NCBI GenBank assembly: GCA_010645155.1
Contig: JAAGOF010000071.1
Span: forward strand, 431,106 to 495,105
Source of the DNA: Tigriopus japonicus
Taxonomy: Eukaryota > Arthropoda > Copepoda > Harpacticoida > Harpacticidae
DNA length: 64,000 nucleotides
Reading direction: 5' to 3'
In this document: positions 53,312 through 64,000 of the stretch, in pieces
Numbering within the stretch: position 1 is the stretch's first letter
Layout: each line of letters opens with the position of its first letter
Translations under genes and position numbers: made by a program
The notes under the pieces: generated by a model
Told to the model about the DNA's origin: nothing
The model's database searches: none
Seen by the model: the letters and a program-made list of their open reading frames with translations, nothing else

Positions 53312-53558
53312 AATGTACGATGTGGACGGTAATGGCGTCATCGACCAAGAGGAGATGACCAAGATTGTCCAGGCCATCTATGACATGTTGGGTGCTGGGG
53401 CCACCAAGCCCACAGATTCGGCCGAGGAACGAGCCAAGAACATCTTCAGTCGTATGGACGAGAATGGAGATGGACATCTCACGGAAGAGGAGTTCCTCCG
53501 AGGCTGTCTCCAAGACGATGAGCTGTCCAAGATGCTCGCCCCTAACGTTGTTCAATAA
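53312..53558 (+). CDS. Neuronal calcium sensor, shared C-terminal half (EF-hands 3-4)
   Basis: The acceptor CTCTTTCAG precedes A|ATG TAC GAT, completing an Arg codon begun upstream, then 81 residues and a TAA stop. EF-hand 3 is DVDGNGVIDQEE and EF-hand 4 DENGDGHLTEEE; both have full calcium-binding loops. The end (ELSKMLAPNVVQ) is typical of neuronal calcium sensors. It is the only such exon in the window and fits both half A (last donor 19811) and half B (donor 22527) in frame. Confidence 0.93.
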
Positions 53559-53559
53559 A
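53554..53559 (+). terminator. AATAAA overlapping the stop codon
   Basis: The stop TAA (53556-53558) lies inside a perfect AATAAA. If used, cleavage would leave a 3' UTR of only about 15-30 nt. A second AATAAA at 55734 makes a long 3' UTR equally possible. Confidence 0.4.
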
Positions 53560-53968
53560 GCTCTGCAACATGTATACATACATAACACTTATGTAAACCA
53601 ACACTCTCCCCTTTTACTCGACTACTAATGCACTTTTGCTAAGACGACGACAACAACATCAACAACAACAACAAAAGCATCCGAACAATTCTGCTACGTT
53701 CTCCTCCAATCTCGGTTTGTCTCCGCTGTATCTCAAGATCTATTTCTTACTGCCATTTCGTTCCATACATCTTTGGAACCGACCAATCTGACATCTGACA
53801 CCACGAACGAAAATGGAAATCCGATGTAACCATTACCACCACTTCCATGGCCATTGCTATCTAGGATCCAAGTCTCGCCACCGGATGAAAGTGAAACACA
53901 TCCCCAGGGAAAGAAAAGGCCTTGAACCTGGACAGGATGTCGTTTCGCTTTCGCCTTGCGCCAAAATG

Positions 53969-53999
<31 letters not shown>

Positions 54000-55760
54000 G
54001 ATCCTATCATAACCCAAGAGATTACGGAGACAGAAATGAGCGTCGGGAATATCATCATATCGGAGCAATCGCAACAACATCGGAAGAGGCGTAAACAGAA
54101 GCGAAAAGATAATGCAGAAGATGGAACATTTCTCAAAATGTATGCACAAAAAAAACAGGAGAGAACGTTGTGATGGCGAACATATATATGAAAACAAGCG
54201 AGATTTTTGTATCGTTCCACTAAATTTGAAGGCAGTCTAGTAAGCGTGTGAAGCAAGATTGGGAATGCTTGGCTGCCTGTGAGTGAGTGAAAGATTGAAT
54301 AAGTGAGCGAGTGAGTGAGTGAGTGTAGCCTTTTCAAGTACGCCTCCAGCATGACGGACGACCATGAAGACGTAGTTGTAGTTGATGATGAGGATGATGA
54401 TCTGAACATCACGCATTCCACTTTCTTCGGCTTCATCGTCCGCCACGTGTATTTGCATCTAAAATCAACAACAACAGCGAAAATTGACTAGTTTCAAAAT
54501 CGACCCACCCCCATTCGCGGGGATTTGAGCACAGCGTGTGAGTGATACGAAAAAAGAAGTTCCGAGTGAATGATGTTAATAACAACCACTTCTACTATTA
54601 ATACCACTACAAAGATTCCATACACATACTAAATACGAACATTAAGATGCTGCTACTACTATTACTACTACTCCTACTACTTCTTCTTCTACAACTACTA
54701 CAACTACCAACGATTCGTTATATGATGATTGAGATACTAGATTTGCTCTTTCTCCATTTCTCTCCCAAACTCTCTTTTTCTCCAATTTCAAATGGTGCCG
54801 GTTTTTTGAAACAACACGAATCAAACGAGTTTCGGTTGAAACATTTTGCCCTTCTTGCGCCAGCATTTAAAATTATGACCTTTCATTGGACTTTTTCGAC
54901 CCCGCCTTTTCGCAATCTTGCTCGAGAATCCTCGGTAATTGCCTGACAATTGCTTCTATTAATGAACTCCTCTGTAAAAGGCCAAAACTTGGCTCCCGAA
55001 ACACGAAACACAGCTAAAACATTTATATAAACTTTGATTTCCGAAGGAAGAAGACTCCCTTGTTTGTTGTTCCCTGGATATTTGCATTTTTTTCGTTGCC
55101 CATCCAAAAAAAATTGCCCGCTGGCCCGTAATTTTGCCCATGTGTATTCATAGCGAAATTTGCAAAACGAGGAAACATTCAGATCGTGACAAAAAGATCC
55201 AACTTGTGAAACCTATAAAATCATTCCTACCAATCCCAACAAAATACCTAGTGCGAACATTTACAACTACATGACGGCCCCCTACCATTTTTCTATTTAC
55301 GATTGAGCGGAATTGTGTTCCATACTTGGTACATATTGTTTAATTTAAGTGCTATTTCAGTCAGGTTATTCTCACTTTGAAGTGAAGTTCAGGTTTGGCA
55401 CACGATTCCTTTTAACATTCCGGCAACTAAACACGCATGACTTATCAATTCTTGGATCGAGACAAACTCGTACTAACCAAAAGTGTTTTCAAAAAGAAAT
55501 TCTTTTCTTTCATGCAAACTAACCAATTTCATTCTTCGTCTCATTCCTTCAAAGTACGACTGAATTTTGCTTACGTTTGTTCCACCTTTGCCACTCGTTT
55601 GCCATTGCCCATCTACTATTTTGTATGTCGATCCCCTTTTCACAGGGAGGTCCTACACGAGTTTTGTTTCTATGATTCAGTGCTGTTCACGATATTGATC
55701 AAATTATCACGTAAAAATCTCATAGAGCAATATAATAAATCTATCCAATATTAGAGGTAA
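53559..55760 (+). other. Probable long 3' UTR of the calcium-sensor gene, rich in microsatellites
   Basis: No convincing coding sequence. It contains a (CAT)n run at about 53969-53999, GTGAGTGA-type repeats at about 54277-54327, and CTA/ACT repeats at about 54645-54712. Long 3' UTRs are common in neuronal genes. The next gene (NASP) is convergent, with its stop at 56014, so this sequence lies between the two 3' ends. Confidence 0.5.
55734..55739 (+). terminator. Distal poly(A) signal candidate
   Basis: AATAAA in TATAATAAATC, about 2.2 kb after the calcium-sensor stop codon and 275 bp before the end of the convergent NASP coding region. Confidence 0.4.
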
Positions 55761-56013
55761 AGTGTATTTCTCTTCAACGCAAAAATTTTAAACGAGAAAT
55801 AGCTATTATTGTGAGCTTGTTGGCATTTTAAATGATCTTAATACAATGACGATAGGTACTTTGTGGGTGTGGATGAAAGATTTAGCGTCGTCTTTGTCCT
55901 CAGTTCAGAAATCCGTAAGGGAATCCTGAATACTTTTCAGTCGGTATTAAAAATGTCGTTCGAAACTAATAAACAAAGTGCAATCAGCAGTCGTCTTGTA
56001 CAAGTTGGGCGAG

Positions 56014-59000
56014 TTACGATGCTTCAGGTTTGCAATCCCCAGAACCGTTCACTTCGGACTGATTACTGCTACTCCCTCCATTGGTTGATCCATTACTCTC
56101 GACATGGACCTTCTTCGTGACGGGAGCTTCCTCGGTGGGCTCCGATTTTTTCCGTTTTTTGATCATGTGAGAAATATCAGACGTAGGCTTGGCCTCTGTG
56201 GAGGATTTAGCTAAAATGAAGAAAAGTTTTTAGTCGAGATCCAAACAATCTCCAGAGGGGAATGTTAAACACACTGGCAGCATCTACAGATGGTGGGGCA
56301 TCAAACCCATTGGTTGTGGAGCCCTCTCCGTTGGTCCGTGGACCTGAAGACGATTCAAGTTCCCGTTCCTCCAGAAGAGCTCGGTCTCCCAATTTCCTGA
56401 CGGTCTCCTGTTGCATGTCCTTTGTGTCGGTGATCTTTTCCTTGATCTCGGGAATGAGGGACTCAATTTCGGCGATTTCCTTCTCGCGGGTGTAGAAAGC
56501 ATCTTTCTTTGACAAGGGATCTACGAAGAAGTACAAAGTTGAATGTCTGCATATTTCGGAAGCTTGATTTGCCATTAGATGGTTCGGTTACCTTCAGATT
56601 CAGTTTTGTTCTTCAGGTTTTCAATACGTTTGTGCAACACAGCAATAGCATCGTTAAGGGATTCCACGGCCTTGTCAAACTCGAGATTATAGCCCAAAGC
56701 CACGCCCATTTGATAGTGCGTTTCGGCAATGCTCCGAGAATCTGCGGGCAAGAGTTCTTGTCGTCGTCTCAAACAGGAGGTCAAATCTTCGATGGCCTAA
56801 AAGAGCTCAACCTTCAATAAGATTTCTGATAAAAACTAACAATGAAGACAACAAACCTGGGGATAATTTTCGTTCTCGACGGATAATTCTCCCAACATTT
56901 GGTAGGTTTCACAAAGTCGGTTCTCCATCTCCATCCTTTTGGGATCGACATCACCCAGGGAGTCGGCGTGCTTTTGAAAGCACATCTTTGCCAATTCTAG
57001 CATTTCCCATGCCAATTGCAGGTTTGATGGATCCTCTTCATCTTCATTTTCAACGGCCGATTTGTCACAAGCTTCTTTAGCGTCGCTAGTACCGGCATCA
57101 TTACTACCGATCGATTCGTTTCCATCTAAGGGCAAGGAAAAATTTCTCTCATGACGGGATGTTGGCTAAAAGCTTTCATGGCTTTCTTAACTCACCAGTC
57201 TCCTTGGAAGGTTCTTCGTCTTGAGATGTTTCTCCGTCCTCGTCGTCCTCTCCATCTTCTTCGCCCTCTTTTTCTTTTTCACTTTCTTTCTCATCGGCCT
57301 CCTCATTTTTGGGAGCATTGGCGTCTTCGGCTTCTTCGTCTTCCGTCGATCCATTTTCAGATTCGTCTGAAAAAATAACCCGATTTAAATCAATTTCTTT
57401 CTTCTTTTATTCATAGCAAGGCCTTAATGTCTAATTGAGACTTAAGAACTAGGCTTTACAACTCAAACATTTACCCTTGACGGGTGTCTTGGCAGATTCA
57501 GAAGCGGGTTTTTCAATTTCCATTTTTTCAGGCGATTCGGTTTTGGCTTCACCAGGTTTTTCCGTGACAGAGCTCTTGGGAGTTTCGGGGTCGTTTTCAG
57601 CTTTGTCCGAGCTTTTGATTCCATTGTCTTTCGACACTTCCATTTCATCTTTCTTGGACAACAGTTCCGTTTCGTCGTCTTTGGATACATCCTTTTTAGA
57701 CGGGACTTCCTCTTTCTTGGGAGATTCTTTTTCTTTCTCCGATTTAGCTTCGTCTACTTTGACGTTCTTGGTTGGCACGTTACCATCAACTTCATTCATA
57801 GGCGTCGTCTTGATTTCAGATTCCGGGTTCAAAGGCTTATCCACTTCGATGTTATTCTTCACAGGACTAACATTCTCTTTGCCTTGGCCTTCTTTCTTGG
57901 CTTTGCTCTTTTCCAAGGCTTGGAAGTTCTCTTCAATGGCTTTACCTACTTTGTCACTGACTTCTTCTTTCTCGTCGCCTGAAATGAGCTCTCCCCATAT
58001 ACTTACGATCTAAGAGTTCAACGTAAGTTAATGATATACCTGTACATTTTTCGGGATCTTCCACCTGAGAATTATCAGAATCTTCGCCTTCAGGGACTGC
58101 AAGGAAACTGGTAATGGCAACTGGGATCTCCTTGATATATGTTACATGGCAGTTAAGACAAAGCCAAATGACCATATTGTGAGTGATCTACCCTTAAACA
58201 CTTTTAACGTTACAAAGTTTCCAAGCGCTTGTATTAAAATAAATTATTTATTGGTAACGACTCTTCGACATTCGTGAAAATATCGTAAAAAGGATGTACT
58301 GTATCTCACAAAAAGTTGGGATCCCAATCAACAGCACTATTGGGACCCGTTATCAAGTTGATAGTGTACTTGGGATTCTTTTTAACCTGGGCCTCGAGGT
58401 TTACTCCTTGCAATCAAAAGCGTGCATATTATTTTTAGAAAACAGGCAGAAAAAATTGTTAACTTTAAGAAAAAATCTTCCTACAAAATTACTTGATCAA
58501 ACTAAAGGATTTAGTAAGAGAAGTAGGTGTATGAATTTTGCATTTTTTGGCAAAGCTCGGAAGAAGTTTACAAAATGACCAATAACTACCAATTGATTCT
58601 GTATGAACGTTACATGGATTGAAAATCCACGTACATAGGAGCCGATGGACATAAACAAACCTCAGTGAAGGGCAAAGTCAATCAGGGTTGCTAAAATATG
58701 CTACACACATGGCACTTAGTAGAAACAAATTTTTCTTTCAGAAATCATATTGCAAAAATATTTTTGTTTTATTCATTCAATAATTACGCAAGTTCTCTCC
58801 ATAATCTTCATTGTAGGTAGATTAAGACTAAACCTATTTCAGCTCCTAACCCATGCTTGAACTTGGCAACATCATGTATCTGCAAATGGAAAATGAGTTA
58901 TGATGTCATGGGGAGCTATATACCTGGTATGGTAGTCTCGCCAGTTTGGAAGTGTGTTAGAGGTGCCAAAAGGATGATGTGCCCCTCTTTTTAGGGGATT

Positions 59001-61871
59001 TTACTATCCCAAAATGGTTGTGAGAATAGAAGCACATGTCAAGTATTGACCACAAGGCCAATAAAATATCTCTGTGGGTTTATGATTTACTATACATTCA
59101 GCAAAAAATTTGTTCAAATATGGTTTCATTTACTATTGCCATTTCATATATTTTTTTTTTTTGGGGGGGGGGGCGGATATTTAAATACTGCTACAAGGAA
59201 TGGGATTCCCTGTAAAGAGAGTTAATCATTGAAATAATTTCTACAATTAATGTTTATATGATATTTGGTCTACCAATGAGTTACTGTTGGCAGATCTATA
59301 CAACCCTTGTATAGTGGGTTGGTCAGGAAAAGTGTTTAAAAATTTGTCCACAATCCTGCCTTAAATGCAAAGAATCTGGAAGAAATATCAAGGCATGTTT
59401 AAAGTTGTTTGCAATTTTTGTTTTGTTTTGTAAGGCAAATTCATTACTAAAGTCATTAGAATTTCAGTGACTTGAAATAGGATATCAAAAACCTACATAA
59501 AATATTAGTTTAGGAGATAATATCACTCTCTTGGCAAATCAAATTTTGAAACATGTACACATACCAAACATAATAATTTATAGAAAATTGTGCCAATAGT
59601 AATGGGGTGTCTAGCATTTTTTGGCAACCCTGATTGACTTTGCCGTCCACTTGGATTTGTTTATGTACGGCGGCTTCTATGTACGTGGATTTTCAATCCA
59701 TGTAACGTTCATATTGATTCTGACGAAGACATTTAAACACATCACTTTCGTGAATTTACGTGTATGTAAGTGTTTTTCTTAGGTGAATGATTACACCTCA
59801 ATTTGTACTGTGATATAAGAACGTTATATTAATAAGCGATCCACCCATTCCCGTTACTAAAACGCCCATTTACAGTTTATAAACCTGCTTTGAACGAGAT
59901 CCGATTATCTGCTCATGTAATTATTATAGCAAAACAATTATACAAAAATGCAGAAAATATCTTTGAAAATTAAAATTCATGCAATTCCTTACAATAAAAC
60001 CTAGTCAAAAATGCATGTTGTTCAAATAGATGTATTCCACCAAAATCTTTTGGCCATTTCATTCCCTCCAAAATAGTCCACAAACAATGAATTTGAAGGC
60101 GTCTCACTTACACCCCTACTAGAGTGATCTGTTTCGAACCAGGAGTGCTGCCAATTTTGACTCTGAAGTTTATCGCTGTTAAAAGAGGTTTTACTGAACT
60201 TTTTGAAAAGACCTAAAAAGGGACCAATTTGGCAACACTCGAACTAGTTCGATTTCGAGTTCTATCAGTACTTACACTTATGGATTTCGAGTTGGTAGTA
60301 CTGCCATATTTTATAGTAAATAAGGTCTCATGCCTGTTGAGAAGTTAACTTGTGGTCAAATTTTTGACCCTAAAAACCAAAGCTCTGCCAAAAACCCAAC
60401 TGGAAACACATCAGTACCCTTCAGCTCACTAAATATGCCAAATTCTTACAACTCAAATGTGCGTTGCTATTGGTTTCAGTAGGCATATTTCATTAACGAA
60501 AGAGGTGAGGTCTATATTAAATGGGGGATGATTTTTTCATCCTTAGAAACAAGAACTAAGACGCGAGATACGGAGTATCATATATCAACTATCGGAGATT
60601 CGTCGCGGTCAACAACACTAAAATACTTAATTTTTAATGCCTTAAGCTACACGCAACTTAACCTACGCCCCGAATAACAAAATAATGGAACTCCAACCCA
60701 GAGTGATTCGATCATTAAATCGTCCCGCTCAACATAGATGATTCAAAGACTGAGAATTCATCTATCAAATTTCTTACCTCCATCCATGACATTTTCCAAC
60801 ACACCATTCTCCAATCGGGCCAACTCGAGTAATCCTTTGCCGTAATAGAAGTAAGCTTCGCCGCATTCCACGGCCGTTTCCCCAAAATGTTGTCCCAACA
60901 ATTGGCACGATTCGGCCAAAGCGGCCACGGCAGCCGGAATATCATTGACCAACAGGTTCCGCTTACCCGAGGACAACTTGTGCATGGCTTCGCTCAAAAC
61001 CTCACTGCAACAAACAGAAATACGGTTAAATTAATCACAATTAAAGGAATGAACTTCAAGTCTAGGGTTGTTTAATGTTGATGCAATTGACAGTTTGGCA
61101 TACTCGACAATCTTGGAATTATGCATCTCAATTTGAGGTTGAAGTCGAGGTTTTATTCCTCAAATTGTAAAAATAAACATTAATAAGCCTGACATTTGTT
61201 CAGCAGAATGTCAGAGTTTTCCTTGGACCTCAGTTTGCTATGCAGGATTGTAACAATAATATCTAATAATTTGGTTAGATTTAGTTAGGCAAGGATAGGT
61301 ATTTAAACGCGCTGAGATAGAATAATTGTTAAAATTAGTTGGCAATCAGAGTTCCTAAGAATAACGGCCATATCGTGAGAATGGTAGATTTCCTTTAATC
61401 ATTAAGCTCTAAGAAAGGAATCTAAAAACCAGAAGTTTAATATCACAACTGTCTCGGCACCCTGAATAACTTAAATCCATGCCTTCCCAATGGTAACCCT
61501 AAATAAAACACTAATCCTGATACTAAACTAATAATTTATGCTAATCATTACCCAACCCTGTATAATGGATGTAAAGGAAGATCGGGAGGTTTTCATAACC
61601 GTACACTTGCACTATCCGGAAAAATCTAACCTCAGCAGGCGGGACTCTCGAGTTTTCTTTACGCACCTCGTAATCTTAATCGCTCCGTTTTAAATATGTC
61701 AAAATAAGATAAAATCAACAAATCCCGCCAAATTTAACAAATACTCCCTTCCAAAATCCAATCATTATCATCTCACCTCGTGACTTTACTGGGCGAAGTT
61801 TTGGCCGCCTCAGGTTCCACGGCGGACTTCTCGGCGGCCTCCACGGGTTTACTAGGCGATGCGGCACTCAT
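56014..61871 (-). CDS. NASP: Nuclear autoantigenic sperm protein-like histone chaperone (NASP)
   Basis: NASP binds histones H3-H4 and linker histones in the nucleus and keeps their soluble pool. Nine exons in phase: 61871-61777, 61004-60778, 58096-58040, 57978-57475, 57366-57196, 57125-56857, 56796-56592, 56520-56275, 56210-56014; 1971 nt, 656 aa. The first TPR (residues about 33-107) reads GKRNLLVNDIPAAVAALAES and ETAVECGEAYFYYGKGLLE. A long Glu/Lys-rich acidic insert (about 108-385) is the family's hallmark histone-binding stretch. The SHNi-TPR part follows (NLQLAWEMLELAKMCF, then YPQAIEDLTSCL and ETHYQMGVALGYNLEFDKAVESL, to about 500), then a coiled coil. A basic nuclear signal KKRKK is at 609-613. 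Introns of 772 and 2681 bp follow exons 1 and 2; the second holds a transposon and a dispersed repeat. The donor of exon 8 (A|gtgtgt) is weak, but phase and the C-terminal NLS support it. Confidence 0.92.
58602..59713. mobile_element. 1112-bp non-autonomous DNA transposon with about 100-bp TIRs and 9-bp TSD
   Basis: The ends are inverted copies: the outer 37 bp, starting TATGAACGTT, match perfectly and the repeat continues to about 101 bp with some 12 mismatches. TTGATTCTG flanks it exactly on both sides (58593-58601 and 59714-59722), a 9-bp target duplication. There is no open frame of note; the interior has a poly-T/poly-G run at about 59149-59173. It lies in NASP intron 2. The TSD length again points to a Mutator-like element. 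Confidence 0.92.
60122..60430 (-). repeat. Dispersed repeat, copy 2 (inverted)
   Basis: The reverse complement aligns to 45564-45893 over its full length, from GGCAGCACTCCTGGTTCG at one end to GTGAGCT and CTGATGTGTTTC at the other. It sits in NASP intron 2, about 400 bp from the 1112-bp transposon. Confidence 0.75.
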
Positions 61872-64000
61872 CTTGGAACAGTTTGGCGGCTCTCACAACC
61901 AAGGGATTCACGGGATCAAGGATTCAAGCGCGGTTTCCGGACTGGCAACCCTCACAACGCATCAAGAGTGACTGAAATCCACGCACGAGTTTCACGTTAG
62001 AGCAAACTGATCGAGTCAGCTGATGCGGAGAATCCGGTTAGATCGCGAGCGCTCAACAATCACAACAAAGACCAGCACCGATTTTGGTGGCGAAATTTCA
62101 AGAGTTGCTTTGGAAATGGGAGAGGGTGACGGTGATGACGATTCGGTGGATTGAATAAAAGACAACATTGACGGACTCAGATTATTTGATGATATAGGTA
62201 CTGAGAATCATTTTTTTTTCAGTATTTTTTTGAAAACGGACATGGTCTTCTATTCGCTTGATTTTGACTGACTGTTGGGCGACCCCATCGACGTTAATTT
62301 GTTTGGTTCGGCTCGCTGGTCGTAATTTCATTGAAATCGGCCGGTTTCAGCTGCCTTCCTGGATCAGAGAAACACAGAAGGAAGGATGGATGGATGGCGG
62401 GAAAAGTAGGGCTGTCCGGCTATGTCGGCCGGAAAGATTATGGATATTTTTTAACAAAGTTTTTTAACATTTGTTTTGTGACAAACGGAGAGGTGAGGAT
62501 AGCGAAAACGACTTATTCTTGAATATTACAGTTTTCAAGTTCAATCAAAATATGCCGGAATGACATGCAAGGCGATTTCCTTTCAGAAATATGTAGATTT
62601 GGAACATATTTTGAACAGGAGTCTGAGTGCGGAAAACGATGTCCCCAGCGAATGTCGGCGCCGGATTTGATACATATGGTCGACGACAGGGGTCGAAGAG
62701 GGACAAGCCACAAGCTGGGATTTATTTCGGGCTGATCTCGTTGCATGAGTCACGTGACTCGCCCTCAAGATAGGGATCAGTCGGACTAATTTTGGGTGTC
62801 AAATTAGGGTCCATGGCCAAAAAACAGTTTCCTTTGCTTTTTCTTCCGCAAGTTCTTTCACGTCAAACAAAGTTATTTTTTCACGGGATTTTGGGATTTG
62901 AGATGAATAAGGTGTACAAAAGTCTAAAAAAGTTCTTGTTTCGTAATTATTTTAGCCCGGTTTTTTTCCCGTGGAGCAAAAATCCCAGACGTTTCAAAGA
63001 GTTAAGTCAGCTGACGTAATAATCAGCTGACTCTAAGCTGTAAAAGTCTAGGAATTTTTGCTACAAAGCAAAATAATTTATTCCAGGATATACTGATTAT
63101 GCTGCAATTACACGACACGTGTTTTGTCGCACTCTAACGGTACTTATGTGTGTGACATCGCATTTGAGCAACAAATGTATCACACTTCCGACTTGGAACA
63201 TGTTCTAATTTTGTGTGGTGTGAAGCACATTTTTTGACGTTTGTGTGCTAAAATGTCACGAGGAAGTTTGATGTGACCACAAATTCAAATCTGAATATAA
63301 GGCAATATTCATTCATTTTAACTCAACAATCCGATTGAGGTGTTTAAAGAGAAGCTAGTATCTAAAATGGAATATAAAAAATGTTGGTTGTGTGATCATA
63401 AATCCACCGAAAAATCAGTGTGATTTACTAACTTTATATGTTTTTGTCAAAGTCAATGGATAGGAGTGCAAACAGATTGTTTGTTATCGGGCAATAAGCA
63501 AAGACATCTGTCAAGTTCTGCCAAGACTATGTACGCAAAATAATTGCAAATCAATCTTTGCTAAGCAAAACCTTTCGTCACAACATAGTTGTAATGCATC
63601 AGATATATCAAATAGTACATCAGATAACATTTTTGGCACATCTAATTGAAACATGACATGAGTTATGTCTCTTCTCGATTGCATACACTTTACAAGCTGG
63701 CCGTGAAGCTTGTCTACATTTTTCCTCTACATACACCGCCGATACGAAAGCAAATTGCTAGATTTTGATTTTTTTCCCGCCTTTCCCATTCCAATGAATT
63801 CTGCATATGAATCATTCCCCCATGCTCCTGTACGAAATAGAATCTCACGGTTCCGAACACGGCGTTCATTCATATGACTCAACCGTGACGGGTTCTCCAT
63901 CGTTGGTAAGATTACATCATGCCACCAAAAACGCGAAACTTCTGAAGTCCCGTTCATTCCATAAATTTTCAGTTCTCACTTCTCATTCTCTTCAGTTTGA
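61872..64000. other. NASP upstream region and intergenic sequence
   Basis: About 2.1 kb. The NASP promoter and 5' UTR should lie from 61872 upwards; AGTCAGCTGATG occurs at 62015-62026, about 145 bp from the ATG. Beyond 62200 only short frames exist and none resembles a protein. Confidence 0.5.
63005..63032. repeat. Short perfect inverted repeat around an E-box
   Basis: AGTCAGCTGA and TCAGCTGACT form perfect 10-bp arms around an 8-nt spacer (CGTAATAA). Each arm holds the E-box CAGCTG. It could be a bHLH binding site pair or chance. Confidence 0.4.

Noticed and set aside
1..64000. tRNA or rRNA genes
   Set aside because: I looked for B-box-like GGTTCGANNCC words and cloverleaf context and found no candidate; the closest, near 3187, lies in a coding exon and lacks the final CC.

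Overview
The window is eukaryotic. It has spliced GT-AG genes with mostly short introns, animal protein families and scattered DNA-transposon remnants. The protein set (a SEC24C/D coat subunit, a thimet oligopeptidase, a neuronal calcium sensor starting MGC--SK, the histone chaperone NASP, and a secreted trypsin-like pseudoprotease) suggests an arthropod. The short introns fit a small crustacean genome such as a copepod, but that assignment is an inference. All exon models were traced by hand from splice sites, reading phase and family similarity.

Layout. 1-591: a degenerate CGGATTCGGATCC-type repeat, then the upstream region of an intronless NHL-repeat gene (592-1680, +). 2010-6233 (-): a 15-exon secreted protein of about 988 aa ending in a trypsin fold that has lost two of its three catalytic residues. 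6767-10455 (-): an 8-exon SEC24C/D-type COPII subunit (about 1062 aa). 12629-13278: a 650-bp non-autonomous DNA transposon with 42-bp perfect terminal inverted repeats and a perfect 9-bp target duplication, ending 79 bp before the start codon of the next gene. 13358-17165 (+): a 10-exon M3 thimet oligopeptidase/neurolysin (665 aa).

19126-53558 (+): a neuronal calcium sensor locus. Two different N-terminal halves (one in three exons at 19.1-19.8 kb, one in a single exon at 22.2 kb) each encode exactly 323 nt and end in the same splice phase. Only one C-terminal half is visible, 30.8 kb downstream at 53.3 kb. The simplest reading is two alternative promoters or first-exon sets sharing one 3' exon. 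The 30.8-kb intron holds no gene I can support, only repeats: a 36-bp palindrome with an 8-bp target duplication, hAT-like ends and a dispersed repeat. 53559 to about 55760 is probably its microsatellite-rich 3' UTR.

56014-61871 (-): a 9-exon NASP gene (656 aa). Its largest intron holds a second transposon (1112 bp, 9-bp target duplication, about 100-bp inverted repeats) and an inverted copy of the dispersed repeat seen at 45.6 kb. 61872-64000 is upstream and intergenic sequence.

The genes do not form a pathway. They cover secretion (SEC24, secreted pseudoprotease), peptide degradation, calcium signalling and histone supply. The most interesting signals are the shared-tail calcium-sensor locus and the pair of 9-bp-TSD elements with matching termini.
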